DNA from: Aliivibrio sp. EL58
GTDB lineage: Bacteria > Pseudomonadota > Gammaproteobacteria > Enterobacterales > Vibrionaceae
Direction: 5' to 3'
NCBI RefSeq assembly: GCF_900312675.1
Contig: NZ_OMPC01000009.1
Location: forward strand, 310,001-374,000
Length of the DNA: 64,000 bases
Both the position numbers and the translations under genes were made by a program. Below are positions 10,231 to 18,931 of the stretch, piece after piece. The notes beneath the pieces were generated by a model. The model ran no database searches, was not told where the DNA came from, and saw only the letters and a list, made by a program, of their open reading frames with translations. How positions within the stretch are numbered: the first letter of the stretch is position 1; each line of letters opens with the position of its first letter.

Positions 10231-11622
10231 ATGTTTAAGCCAGAACTACTTTCGCCTGCGGGCAGCCTTAAAAATATGCGTTATGCGTTTGCCTACGGTG
10301 CAGATGCAGTTTATGCAGGCCAGCCACGTTACAGCCTTCGTGTTCGTAACAACGAATTCAACCATGAAAACCTAGAAATCGGCATTAACGAAGCGCACGC
10401 GCAAGGTAAAAAACTGTATGTGGTATGTAATATCCAACCACATAACTCAAAGTTAAAAACCTTTATTCGTGATTTAGAGCCAATCGTTGCTATGGGCCCT
10501 GACGCATTAATCATGTCAGATCCTGGTTTAATCATGATGGTTCGTGAAGCTTTCCCAGAAGTAGTTATTCACCTGTCAGTTCAAGCTAACGCCGTTAACT
10601 GGGCGACAGTTAAATTCTGGTCTACTCAAGGTGTTGAGCGTGTGATCTTATCTCGTGAATTATCACTAGAAGAAATTGAAGAGATCCGTGAACACTGTCC
10701 TGATACAGAACTAGAAATTTTTGTACACGGTGCATTATGCATGGCGTACTCTGGTCGCTGCTTGCTTTCTGGTTACATGAACAAGCGTGATCCAAACCAA
10801 GGTACATGTACTAATGCATGTCGTTGGGAATACAAAGCTGAAGAAGCAAAAGAAGACGAAAACGGTCAAATCGTTGAAGCTAATCCAACGGGTGTTGAGA
10901 TCCAAGATGTGGAAGTTCAAAACGAGCGCCCAGACAACACACTAGGTTTAGGCAAACCAACGGATGAAGTGGTTCTTCTTTCTGAAGCACACCGCCCTGA
11001 AGAGAAAATGGCAGCATTTGAAGACGAGCATGGTACTTACATCATGAACTCTAAAGATCTTCGTGCTATCCAACACGTAGAGCGCCTAACGAAAATGGGC
11101 GTTCACTCTCTTAAAATCGAAGGTCGTACTAAGTCTTTCTACTACTGTGCTCGTACTGCTCAAGTTTATCGTAAAGCGATTGATGATGCTGTTGCTGGTA
11201 AACCATTTGATGAAAGCCTAATGGGGACGCTAGAGAGCCTAGCTCACCGTGGTTACACTGAAGGTTTCCTACGTCGTCATACACATGATACGTACCAAAA
11301 CTACGATTACGGCTACTCTATCTCTGACTCTCAACAGTTTGTTGGTGAATTCACAGGTAAACGTCGTGGTGATTTAGCGGAAGTTGATGTTAAAAACAAA
11401 TTCCTTGTGGGTGATTCAGTTGAGATCATGACACCACAAGGCAACTTAACACTGACGCTAGAAGTGATGGAAAACCGTAAGAGTGAAGCAGTAGATGCAG
11501 CAAAAGGCAACGGCCACTTTGTATTCATCCCTGTTCCTGCAAACGTTGATTTAGAATATGGACTTCTAATGCGTAACTTACATACGGGTGAAGATACTCG
11601 TAACCCACATGGCAGTAAGTAA
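10231..11622 (+). CDS. trhP: tRNA 5-hydroxyuridine modification protein TrhP (YegQ), U32 family
   Basis: A 463-residue member of the U32 peptidase-like family, close to the length of E. coli YegQ. The N-terminus KPELLSPAGSLKNMRYAFAYG is typical and the family signature with HGALCMAYSGRC lies near residues 165-176, including conserved cysteines. TrhP takes part in prephenate-dependent hydroxylation of wobble uridine 34 in tRNA. An acidic stretch near 205-255 separates the two halves. The next gene, a YfhL-type ferredoxin, begins on the same TAATG junction; YfhL is reported to work with TrhP, so this is a functional pair. Confidence 0.95.
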   Translation: MFKPELLSPAGSLKNMRYAFAYGADAVYAGQPRYSLRVRNNEFNHENLEIGINEAHAQGKKLYVVCNIQPHNSKLKTFIRDLEPIVAMGPDALIMSDPGLIMMVREAFPEVVIHLSVQANAVNWATVKFWSTQGVERVILSRELSLEEIEEIREHCPDTELEIFVHGALCMAYSGRCLLSGYMNKRDPNQGTCTNACRWEYKAEEAKEDENGQIVEANPTGVEIQDVEVQNERPDNTLGLGKPTDEVVLLSEAHRPEEKMAAFEDEHGTYIMNSKDLRAIQHVERLTKMGVHSLKIEGRTKSFYYCARTAQVYRKAIDDAVAGKPFDESLMGTLESLAHRGYTEGFLRRHTHDTYQNYDYGYSISDSQQFVGEFTGKRRGDLAEVDVKNKFLVGDSVEIMTPQGNLTLTLEVMENRKSEAVDAAKGNGHFVFIPVPANVDLEYGLLMRNLHTGEDTRNPHGSK

Positions 11623-11876
11623 TGGCGTTATTGATCAATAAAAAATGCATCAACTGTGATATGTGTGATCCTGAGTGTCCAAACGAAGCGATCACCATGG
11701 GCGACAAGATCTACGAAATTAATCCAGATCTCTGTACTGAATGTAAAGGCCATTACGATGTTCCTACTTGTCAGTCGGTTTGCCCAATCAACAATTGTGT
11801 CATTTCGGATCCAAACAACGTAGAAACAGAAGAAGAGTTATTAGAAAAATTCGTTAAGCTTCAAGGCCTAGCGTAA
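11622..11876 (+). CDS. yfhL: YfhL family 4Fe-4S ferredoxin
   Basis: An 84-residue ferredoxin with cysteines at 9, 12, 15, 19 and at 38, 41, 50 and 54, the spacing for two [4Fe-4S] clusters of the YfhL/Allochromatium type (the second motif has an enlarged CxxC-x8-CxxxC loop). Its start codon overlaps the trhP stop (TAATG), which implies translational coupling. E. coli YfhL takes part in the same tRNA hydroxylation route as TrhP, so the pairing fits. A strong terminator follows. Confidence 0.95.
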   Translation: MALLINKKCINCDMCDPECPNEAITMGDKIYEINPDLCTECKGHYDVPTCQSVCPINNCVISDPNNVETEEELLEKFVKLQGLA

Positions 11877-11907
11877 TAATCTCTAATCACCTGATCTGAT
11901 TCAAATA

Positions 11908-11945
11908 AAAACGCCCAGTGATATCACTATCTCTGGGCGTTTTTG
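11908..11945 (+). terminator. Rho-independent terminator after yfhL
   Basis: An 8-base stem ACGCCCAG / CTGGGCGT is followed by TTTTTGT on the + strand and preceded by AAAA, so it may also work for the convergent gene at 11991. Confidence 0.9.
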
Positions 11946-11990
11946 TATCTGATTTACAAAGTAAGTAGCTAACAATGCAAAGATACTTGC

Positions 11991-13085
11991 TTATTTTGTC
12001 ACAAGACCATAGGGCTTACTTTTAAATACCTTTGGTTCATTTTGAATCGTTGGTGCGGCATGCGGTGTTTGCCAATCAAGTAACATAATCGCTAATACAT
12101 TACGGTGCTCACCCTCAGTTAAATCAGTACTGTTTGATGTTGATGGCACCATATTCTTCTCACGGTTAATCGCATCTTGAATATGTTTTTGCGTTTTATA
12201 TACCACGGAATCGTTTTCTAATCCTGCCAGTAAGAAGGTAATTCCTACTTCTGAAATAATGTCTTCTTTGGCTCTTTCTAAAATAGTATCAATGTTATTA
12301 CGCAGGTAATCGTATATCCATTGATGATCAGACTCTTTTAATGGGTATTGATAATATTGAGAATCAGCCAATAAAATATGCGTTAATCCGTAGATCTTAT
12401 TGCCATATTGCTGCTTAGTAAGCTCTGCATCTTTTTCATCTGGGTAGGCTAATTTAAACGCTTCTACAAAGTCATCAACCACATCTTGCTCACCCAATTG
12501 ACGTAACCAATAAACTTGATTAGCTAGTTGAGCTGCCCATGCTTTAATCATCGCCTCATCTGTCGCGTATTTTTTAAAATCATAACGACGGATAATTTCT
12601 CGCAGCTGTTTGTCATTACGATGCTTTAAACCGTATTCATTTGCACGAGCCATTGAGCCAAGTAAATCAACACCAAGATAGAGATACTCCGGCATAGTTT
12701 TAGTGGCTTGATAACGTAAAATACTACGGGTATCAGTATCATCTACGTAGGTGCTTAGCCGTTTATTGGAATACGCTTCAATCTGTTTTGGTGTATAAAC
12801 TTCAGAAGAGAATTGATTAAGTCGACTTGCCACTCGTGCCATATCAGACCAAACGGCTGCTGAGTATTTAGGATCCATAGTTTGGCGATACATACGTAAT
12901 CCGTAATGACCCGCTTTAAATGCCGACAGTGTATAGAGCTGGGTTTCATAGGTATGACGAATTGAGGCGGCATCTTGCTTAAAGCTCGGGACCGTTCTCC
13001 CACCCTCCATTATTTCGGCATTGGCAGTAGTTGAACTAAGCAGTAAAACAATAAATAGCGATAACGTCCGTTTAAATAACCCCAT
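11991..13085 (-). CDS. Exported helical protein, possibly DUF3541 family
   Basis: A 364-residue protein starting at the ATG at 13085; a GTG two codons upstream is the alternative. A signal peptide (GLFKRTLSLFIVLLLSS...ANA) marks it as exported. The rest is helix-rich, with repeated aromatic/charged segments and a conserved-looking ISEVGITFLLAGLEND stretch near residue 280 and EGEHRNVLAIMLL near 328. From memory this resembles DUF3541 proteins of Vibrio, whose function is unknown to me. It lies alone between convergent yfhL and the dnaJ terminator. Confidence 0.7.
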   Translation of the reverse strand: MGLFKRTLSLFIVLLLSSTTANAEIMEGGRTVPSFKQDAASIRHTYETQLYTLSAFKAGHYGLRMYRQTMDPKYSAAVWSDMARVASRLNQFSSEVYTPKQIEAYSNKRLSTYVDDTDTRSILRYQATKTMPEYLYLGVDLLGSMARANEYGLKHRNDKQLREIIRRYDFKKYATDEAMIKAWAAQLANQVYWLRQLGEQDVVDDFVEAFKLAYPDEKDAELTKQQYGNKIYGLTHILLADSQYYQYPLKESDHQWIYDYLRNNIDTILERAKEDIISEVGITFLLAGLENDSVVYKTQKHIQDAINREKNMVPSTSNSTDLTEGEHRNVLAIMLLDWQTPHAAPTIQNEPKVFKSKPYGLVTK

Positions 13086-13208
13086 ACTCACTCTCTTCTA
13101 CATTAAGAAACTAAAAACACAATTGGTTACATAATAAACGAGAAGAATAGGAAATGGTCAGCAATATGTAAATAAACGGCATCTGATCATTTGTTGGCGG
13201 CATAAAAA

Positions 13209-13243
13209 AAGCCTAATGATATAAAATGAATATCATTAGGCTT
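13209..13243 (-). terminator. Terminator downstream of dnaJ
   Basis: On the reverse strand a 14-base perfect stem (AAGCCTAATGATAT / ATATCATTAGGCTT) closes a short loop and is followed by TTTTTTT. It begins 25 bases after the dnaJ stop codon. Confidence 0.93.
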
Positions 13244-13267
13244 AAATTTATTGGTTGATGGATTAAC

Positions 13268-14413
13268 TTATTTAGTTAAATCATCAAAGAAGTTCTTAAC
13301 GCCAGATAAGAAACCTTCTGATTTAGGGTTGTGCTTCATCGCATCTTTCCCATCAAATGATTCTTGGAATTCTTTAAGCAACTCTCTTTGGCGTTTGGTT
13401 AATTTAACTGGAGTTTCAACAATCAGTTTAACGATTAAGTCGCCAGTGCTGTGTGTACGAACGCCTTTAACACCTTTGCCACGCATACGGAACATACGGC
13501 CCGTTTGAGTTTCTAGAGGCACTTTCAAGCTTACACGACCATCAAGAGTAGGAACTTCAACTTCACCGCCTAGTGCAGCCATAGTAAAGCTTACAGGCAC
13601 TTCACAGTATAGGTTGTTACCGTCACGCTCAAAAATATTATGCTCTTTTACATGTACTTGTACGTATAGATCGCCTGCCGGAGCGCCGTGCTCTCCCGCT
13701 TCACCTTCATTAGATAAACGAATGCGATCACCAGTATCAACACCTGCTGGGATCTTAACATTAAGCGTTTTAGTCTTTTGAACTCGACCTTCACCATGAC
13801 AAGAGTTACATGGGTCTTTAATGATCTTACCTTTACCATGACAAGTAGGACAAGCCTGCTGTACAGCAAAGAAACCTTGACGCATTTGAACTTGGCCATG
13901 ACCGTGACAAGTGCTACAAGTTGATGAAGAGGTACCTTTCTTAGCACCAGTACCTTCACATGGATCACAAGAGACTAATGTTGGTACTTCAATCTCTTTA
14001 TCACAACCACGAACCGCTTCTTCTAGCGTAAGTTCCATGTTGTAACGTAAATCTGAGCCGCGTTGTGCACGTTGTTGACCACCGCCACGACGGCCGCCAC
14101 CAAAGATGTCACCAAACACATCACCAAAGATATCGCCAAAGTCACCTTGACCGCCGCCAAAGCCGCCGCCACCGCCCATACCACCTTGTTCAAAGGCTGC
14201 ATGACCGTATTGATCGTAAGCTGAACGCTTTTGAGCATCCGTTAAGATCTCATACGCAACTTTTACTTCTTTAAACTTTTCTGGCGCTGTTTCATCGCCC
14301 TGATTACGATCAGGGTGGAATTTCATCGCTAGACGCTTATAGGCTTTCTTAATATCACGCTCTGAAGCATCACGGCTTACGCCCAATACTTCATAGAAAT
14401 CACGTTTAGACAT
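13268..14413 (-). CDS. dnaJ: Molecular chaperone DnaJ
   Basis: A 381-residue type I Hsp40. The J domain (1-70) has the HPD triad at 33-35, a Gly/Phe-rich linker spans about 76-112 (unusually rich in Gly-Gly), four CxxCxGxG zinc motifs lie between about 148 and 205, and the substrate-binding C-terminal domains follow. It stimulates the DnaK ATPase and hands over unfolded proteins. It lies downstream of dnaK on the same strand, but the 485-base gap between them is unusually long and structured. Confidence 0.98.
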   Translation of the reverse strand: MSKRDFYEVLGVSRDASERDIKKAYKRLAMKFHPDRNQGDETAPEKFKEVKVAYEILTDAQKRSAYDQYGHAAFEQGGMGGGGGFGGGQGDFGDIFGDVFGDIFGGGRRGGGQQRAQRGSDLRYNMELTLEEAVRGCDKEIEVPTLVSCDPCEGTGAKKGTSSSTCSTCHGHGQVQMRQGFFAVQQACPTCHGKGKIIKDPCNSCHGEGRVQKTKTLNVKIPAGVDTGDRIRLSNEGEAGEHGAPAGDLYVQVHVKEHNIFERDGNNLYCEVPVSFTMAALGGEVEVPTLDGRVSLKVPLETQTGRMFRMRGKGVKGVRTHSTGDLIVKLIVETPVKLTKRQRELLKEFQESFDGKDAMKHNPKSEGFLSGVKNFFDDLTK

Positions 14414-14467
14414 GCTTTGGTCACCAATTCTTTTGATACTGCCGGCAGTGACACCATCAGTATGAGT

Positions 14468-14516
14468 TCAATCTAGATAATCAGGTTCAACGTTCGAGAA
14501 TGATTATCTAGATTGA
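14468..14516. repeat. Perfect 16-bp inverted repeat between dnaK and dnaJ
   Basis: TCAATCTAGATAATCA at 14468-14483 pairs exactly with TGATTATCTAGATTGA at 14501-14516 around a 17-base spacer. There is no T-run on either side, so it does not look like a terminator. It lies 55 bases before the dnaJ start. A separate 12-base palindrome (ACTGCCGGCAGT, 14438-14449) lies between it and dnaJ. It may be a structured leader of dnaJ mRNA, an RNA processing site or a protein-binding site. Confidence 0.8.
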
Positions 14517-14693
14517 CCTTAATAATATATCAACCTAAACAAGTACCGACTCATTCTTGCTTGTGAAAATTAATTATAACTTCGTTATAAATTATGTGAT
14601 TAGAATACTAATTAACACAATTTATGCCTTGTTCTAATCAATTTTTCCTACGCAATATCTGAATAGTTACTTATTCAGGTTGATATTACAAAC

Positions 14694-14733
14694 TTGCGGG
14701 CGGTAGAGAAAACTCCAACGCCCGCAATATATT
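14694..14733 (+). terminator. GC-rich hairpin with T-run in the dnaK-dnaJ gap
   Basis: TTGCGGGCG (14694-14702) pairs with CGCCCGCAA (14719-14727), followed on the + strand by TATATTTTTT. In the dnaK direction the hairpin is followed only by GTTTGT, so the better-formed tail is on the strand opposite dnaK/dnaJ, where no gene is seen. It may end an unseen + strand transcript or attenuate dnaK read-through. Confidence 0.55.
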
Positions 14734-14758
14734 TTTTCATTCGAAGCATTCAAGATAT

Positions 14759-14889
14759 AGGGCTTTTGCTCTTTTCTTAAATGACTAAGGCAATGATTTC
14801 TTTAAGCTAGAAGTGTTAAGTTCAAGGCAAAAGCACGGAGTTTACGTTAGTAAATGAGTACTTTTAACGCAGGAATTAACCCTTCTAGC
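14759..14889. repeat. ERIC-like imperfect palindrome downstream of dnaK
   Basis: The stretch folds on itself: GCTAGAAG (14806-14813) pairs with CTTCTAGC (14882-14889), GGGCTTTTGC near 14760 can pair with GCAAAAGC near 14827, and the centre GTTTAC-GTTA-GTAAAT is a short palindrome. The central pattern resembles that of ERIC elements, which are known in Vibrionaceae. It ends about 10 bases beyond the dnaK stop and would be transcribed as part of the dnaK mRNA. Confidence 0.5.
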
Positions 14890-14898
14890 GACAAGAAA

Positions 14899-16803
14899 TT
14901 ACTTGTCTTTTACTTCTTCGAACTCAGCGTCAACAACATCATCTTCTTGCTTAGGTTGCTCACCCGCTTCAGCACCTTGTTGTGCTTGAGCTTTCTGTTG
15001 AGCGATTTCCATTAGCTTTTGTGCTGCTTGCATTAGCTCTTGAGTTTTCGCATCGATTGCTTCTTTATCATCGCCTGACTTAACGTCTTCTAGAGCTTTG
15101 ATTGCTGCTTCGATTTTTTCTTTCTCGTCAGCTGGAAGTGCATCGCCTGCTTCTTCGATTTGTTTTTTCGTACCGTGGATCATTTGATCCGCTTGGTTAC
15201 GTGCTGTTACTAGCTCTTCGAACTTTTTGTCCGCGTCTTTGTTAGCTTCAGCTTCTTGTACCATTGCTTCGATTTCTTCGTCTGTTAGACCACCAGAAGC
15301 TTGGATTGTGATCTTCTGCTCTTTACCAGTCGATTTATCTTTTGCAGATACGTTTAGGATACCATCAGCATCTAGGTCGAATGTTACTTCGATTTGTGGC
15401 ATACCACGTGGTGCTGCTTGGATACCTTCTAGGTTAAATTGACCTAGAGATTTGTTGTATGTCGCTTGCTTACGCTCACCTTGAAGTACGTGGATTGTTA
15501 CCGCACTTTGGTTATCTTCAGCAGTTGAGAACGTTTGGTCCGCTTTAGTTGGGATCGTTGTGTTCTTCTCGATTAGCTTAGTCATTACGCCACCCATCGT
15601 TTCGATACCGAAAGAGAGAGGAGTAACATCTAGAAGAAGGACATCTTTAACGTCACCCGCTAGTACGCCACCTTGAACGGCAGCACCCATTGCTACTGCT
15701 TCATCAGGGTTTACGTCACGGCGAGCTTCTTTACCAAAGAAATCAGCAACTTTAGCCTGAACCATAGGCATACGTGTTTGACCACCAACTAGGATAACAT
15801 CAGTGATGGCATCAATAGTTAGATCAGCATCTGCCAGAGCCACTTTTAGCGGTTCAAGCGTACGAATGACTAAGTCTTCAACTAGAGATTCTAGTTTTGC
15901 ACGAGTCACTTTAACGTTCATGTGCTTAGGACCAGTCGCATCAGCAGTAACGTAAGGAAGGTTTACGTCAGTTTGTTGAGCTGAAGACAGTTCAATCTTC
16001 GCTTTTTCAGCTGCTTCTTTAACACGTTGCATAGCCAGTGGATCATTTTTTAAATCAATACCTTGTTCTTTTTTGAACTCGTCAACTAAGAAATTGATCA
16101 TACGGTTATCGAAATCTTCACCACCTAGGTGAGTGTCGCCGTTTGTTGCAAGCACTTCGAACGTTTGCTCGCCATCAACGTTATCGATTTCAATGATAGA
16201 GATATCGAAGGTACCACCACCAAGATCGTATACTGCGATAGTGCGCTCGTCGCCTTTTTTATCTAAACCGTAAGCCAGTGCTGCTGCTGTTGGTTCGTTG
16301 ATAATACGTTTAACATCAAGACCTGCGATACGACCTGCATCTTTCGTTGCTTGACGTTGAGCATCATTAAAGTAAGCAGGAACCGTAATTACTGCACCAG
16401 TTACTTCTTCGCCTAGGAAATCTTCTGCTGTTTTCTTCATTTTCTTAAGAATTTCAGCAGACACTTGAGGAGCAGCCATTTTTTGGCCTTGCGCTTCAAC
16501 CCAAGCATCACCGTTGTCAGCTTTAACGATTTTGTACGGCATGATTTCGATATCACGTTGAACTTCTTCGTCTTCAAAACGACGACCGATCAGGCGCTTA
16601 ATTGCAAACAATGTATTTTGTGGATTAGTAATCGCTTGACGTTTAGCTGGCTGACCAACAAGTGTTTCGCCATCTGTGTAAGCAATTACCGATGCAGTTG
16701 TACGTTCGCCTTCCGCATTTTCTAAGATACGTGGTGTGTCGCCATCTAAAACAGCAACACAAGAATTCGTTGTACCTAGGTCGATACCAATGATTTTACC
16801 CAT
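14899..16803 (-). CDS. dnaK: Molecular chaperone DnaK (Hsp70)
   Basis: A 634-residue Hsp70. The start [20 protein letters not shown] is the standard ATPase phosphate-1 motif, [13 protein letters not shown] near residue 195 is phosphate-2, the interdomain linker reads [11 protein letters not shown] near 389-399, and the C-terminus ends [10 protein letters not shown], the usual DnaK tail. It refolds stress-damaged proteins with DnaJ and GrpE in the cytoplasm. I found no convincing sigma-32 promoter by eye in the 200 bases upstream. The start codon is fixed by the family N-terminus. Confidence 0.99.
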   Translation of the reverse strand: MGKIIGIDLGTTNSCVAVLDGDTPRILENAEGERTTASVIAYTDGETLVGQPAKRQAITNPQNTLFAIKRLIGRRFEDEEVQRDIEIMPYKIVKADNGDAWVEAQGQKMAAPQVSAEILKKMKKTAEDFLGEEVTGAVITVPAYFNDAQRQATKDAGRIAGLDVKRIINEPTAAALAYGLDKKGDERTIAVYDLGGGTFDISIIEIDNVDGEQTFEVLATNGDTHLGGEDFDNRMINFLVDEFKKEQGIDLKNDPLAMQRVKEAAEKAKIELSSAQQTDVNLPYVTADATGPKHMNVKVTRAKLESLVEDLVIRTLEPLKVALADADLTIDAITDVILVGGQTRMPMVQAKVADFFGKEARRDVNPDEAVAMGAAVQGGVLAGDVKDVLLLDVTPLSFGIETMGGVMTKLIEKNTTIPTKADQTFSTAEDNQSAVTIHVLQGERKQATYNKSLGQFNLEGIQAAPRGMPQIEVTFDLDADGILNVSAKDKSTGKEQKITIQASGGLTDEEIEAMVQEAEANKDADKKFEELVTARNQADQMIHGTKKQIEEAGDALPADEKEKIEAAIKALEDVKSGDDKEAIDAKTQELMQAAQKLMEIAQQKAQAQQGAEAGEQPKQEDDVVDAEFEEVKDK

Positions 16804-17017
16804 AATAATTTTTCCTTTGAATTCGCATTAGTTATTTTAATGCAAATAATTTAAATTTGATGTTGTTTAATAAGCGTAAACCTAATGTTTACTTACGGGT
16901 CTACGCTATTCTCAATGAAATATGATGATTTATATTCACGTTAATCAATAGGTGAGGGCTGTATTTTTATACTAAATACAATGTCTTGTTATCACCGATG
17001 AGTAACGACAATATGTG

Positions 17018-17437
17018 TTATTGATTGATTAAAATCTTACGTGCTTGCACGGCTTCTGGTACTTCTCGAACAAGATCAATATGAAGCAATCCATTTTCCA
17101 TGCTTGCTGCAGATACGGTTACATAATCAGCAAGTTGAAATTTTCGTTCAAAGTTGCGCTCTGCAATGCCTTGATAGACGTAAGTTGGTTTTATTTCAGA
17201 TGAAGTAATGTCACCTGACACAATCAGCATATGTTCGTCTTGAGAAATTGTTAACGAATCTTCAGAGAAACCAGCAACAGCCATGGTTATACGGTAGTTG
17301 TTCTCGTCTTTCTGTTCGATGTTATATGGTGGGTAACCATTTTGAGATGGTTTGTTAGCGCTGTTTTCTACAAGATTAAACAGGCGATCAAAACCAATGG
17401 CATGACGGTATAGGGGAGAGAAATCGATATTACGCAT
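17018..17437 (-). CDS. ibpA: Small heat shock protein IbpA type (Hsp20)
   Basis: A 139-residue Hsp20 starting MRNIDFSPLYRHAIGFDRLFNL, nearly the same as E. coli IbpA, so the ATG at 17437 is the start rather than the upstream ATG at 17476. The alpha-crystallin domain includes GYPPYNIE, VAGFSEDSLTI and the dimer motif YQGIAERNFERKFQLAD. IbpA holds aggregated proteins ready for DnaK/ClpB. An AAAGGA ribosome site lies 6 bases upstream but is buried in a hairpin (see next entry), which indicates heat control at translation. Confidence 0.96.
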   Translation of the reverse strand: MRNIDFSPLYRHAIGFDRLFNLVENSANKPSQNGYPPYNIEQKDENNYRITMAVAGFSEDSLTISQDEHMLIVSGDITSSEIKPTYVYQGIAERNFERKFQLADYVTVSAASMENGLLHIDLVREVPEAVQARKILINQ

Positions 17438-17440
17438 AAT

Positions 17441-17495
17441 ACTATCCTTTAAAATAAGCAATAGTTCTCGACGCACTAAGCGAGGAGAAAGAACA
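17441..17495 (-). promoter_or_regulatory. ROSE-type RNA thermometer in the ibpA leader
   Basis: In the mRNA, ACUAU-U-G-CUU (from 17465 inward) pairs with AAGGAUAGU next to the start codon: five perfect pairs, a U-G pair, one bulged G, then C-G, U-A, U-A, around a loop of about six A/U bases. The U-U-G-C-U opposite the Shine-Dalgarno with a bulged G is the defining feature of ROSE elements, which control ibpA genes in other proteobacteria. A second hairpin (GUUCU...AGAAC, about 17461-17491) sits just before it and competes for part of the same sequence. Confidence 0.75.
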
Positions 17496-17786
17496 CATAT
17501 TCAGAGCCAACATAGACTCATTAATGACATATGGTTCAGGATTAAATGTTAGAAACAACGCTACTATTCTTAAATAAGTAATCAGTAGAGCCGCTTCATT
17601 TTGATAACGTTCTGTTCCCTATAATAAGGCGAACCAGTTATCAATGAACTCCAAATGGCAATTCATGTAATCAATATATGCTTCCGAAACTTTGGTGTCA
17701 ATACTTTGATTAGAAAATTTAATGATTATTTTTGGTTTGTATTTTTAATGCAGATATTCGCTTTCAATGATGATTGATCTTTTAGG

Positions 17787-17795
17787 TGTTATAAT
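17787..17795 (+). promoter_or_regulatory. Extended -10 promoter before the GTPase pair
   Basis: TGTTATAAT at 17787-17795 matches the extended -10 form TGnTATAAT. No good -35 is seen at the usual distance, which the extended -10 can compensate. It lies 39 bases before the ATG of the first GTPase gene. Confidence 0.5.
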
Positions 17796-17833
17796 CGAGA
17801 GATACTTTATTCTCTTCCATTAGTTGGAATGAT

Positions 17834-18931
17834 ATGTTCGATCAAATCAAAGCATTCATAAACCCAAGTAAAAACCCAGACTTAACTCAAGCTCACGAGT
17901 TTCAGCGCAAGCATTTACCTACCTTATGGCTACTCGGTAAAACAGGTGCGGGTAAATCTTCATTCATTCAAGCCTTAACTGGATTATCATCGGTTGAAGT
18001 GGGTAATGGCTTTGCTCCTTGCACCATGACCGCCGAGGCGTATGAGTTTCCGAAAGATAAGCCAATTATGCGCTTTTTAGATACCAGAGGGTTAGGTGAG
18101 GCAGATTACGATCCAAAAGACGATCTTGAAGAAATTGGTCAATCAGGTCATGCCCTCGTTGTTGTAATGAAGGCCGATGAACCAGAACAATCTTCAGTCA
18201 TAGCGGCACTAAAACAGATCAAGAAGAAAAAGAAAATTAAGCATTTATTGCTGATTCATACCGCGGTACTTCTTAGTGAAAAGGCAAATCGTGATCGTCA
18301 AACGACCTTTAATGAACAGCAGGTTAAAGAGGTATGGGGTAAAAATGTTGAGGCAATCTCGGTTGATTTCGAAACCAGCGACGGTTCAATATATAACTAT
18401 GATGCGCTGATCGAGAAACTCACCAAGCTATTACCGGTCATTGGGATGATGGTCGAGAATAAAGATCACGCCACTGTTGAAGAAGCAAACTTTGATAAAG
18501 TTGAGAAGGAAGTACTTTGGTATTCCGGCAGTGCGTCAGCAAGTGATTTAATTCCTGGGGTAGGATTGGTTTCTGTTCCAGCCATTCAAGCCAAAATGTT
18601 ACACAGCTTAGCCAATCAGTACGGCGTTGAGTGGAACAAGAAAACCTTTAGTGAGTTGATAGGTACGCTTGGCAGTAGTTTTGCTTTGCAATATGGAGTA
18701 AAACTAGGCGCAAGGCAATTGGTTAAATTTATCCCCGTTTATGGTCAAACCGTGGGTGCGGTTGCCGCTGCTGCAATGAGTTTTGGAACCACTTACGGAT
18801 TAGGCAGAGCCGCTTGTTTCTACTTTTACCATAAGAGTAAAGGCGAAGAAGTATCAACTCTGGACATGCAAGATCTCTATAAAGACTCTTTGAAAAAAGG
18901 TAAGGAAGTGTCAGGTTATGCACAAGATTAA
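17834..18931 (+). CDS. GTPase with C-terminal DUF697-like membrane domain
   Basis: A 365-residue protein with an N-terminal GTPase domain: P-loop GKTGAGKSS at 35-43, G3 DTRG at 83-86. The expected G4 N/TKxD is not obvious; the equivalent strand reads LLLIHTAVLL, so nucleotide specificity may differ. Residues about 235-335 (SASDLIPGVGLVSVPAIQ and FIPVYGQTVGAVAAAAMSFG) are hydrophobic and glycine-rich like DUF697 of the YcjF/YcjX type, suggesting membrane contact. GGAA precedes the ATG. The next GTPase gene overlaps its end by 14 bases, so the two are co-translated and probably act together. Confidence 0.85.
   Translation: MFDQIKAFINPSKNPDLTQAHEFQRKHLPTLWLLGKTGAGKSSFIQALTGLSSVEVGNGFAPCTMTAEAYEFPKDKPIMRFLDTRGLGEADYDPKDDLEEIGQSGHALVVVMKADEPEQSSVIAALKQIKKKKKIKHLLLIHTAVLLSEKANRDRQTTFNEQQVKEVWGKNVEAISVDFETSDGSIYNYDALIEKLTKLLPVIGMMVENKDHATVEEANFDKVEKEVLWYSGSASASDLIPGVGLVSVPAIQAKMLHSLANQYGVEWNKKTFSELIGTLGSSFALQYGVKLGARQLVKFIPVYGQTVGAVAAAAMSFGTTYGLGRAACFYFYHKSKGEEVSTLDMQDLYKDSLKKGKEVSGYAQD

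Noticed and set aside
13648-14274. Several open frames on both strands inside dnaJ
   Set aside because: They are shadows of the Gly- and Cys-rich dnaJ coding sequence and have no start signals.
16804-17017. Possible sigma-32 promoter before dnaK
   Set aside because: Candidate -10-like CCCTCACCTA and CCCGTAAG sequences on the reverse strand have no CTTGAA-type element at the right distance, so I do not call a promoter.
17581-17660. Possible sigma-54 or sigma-32 promoter before ibpA
   Set aside because: CTGGTTCGCC followed by TTATTATA does not keep the GG-N10-GC spacing and no good heat-shock -35 is present.
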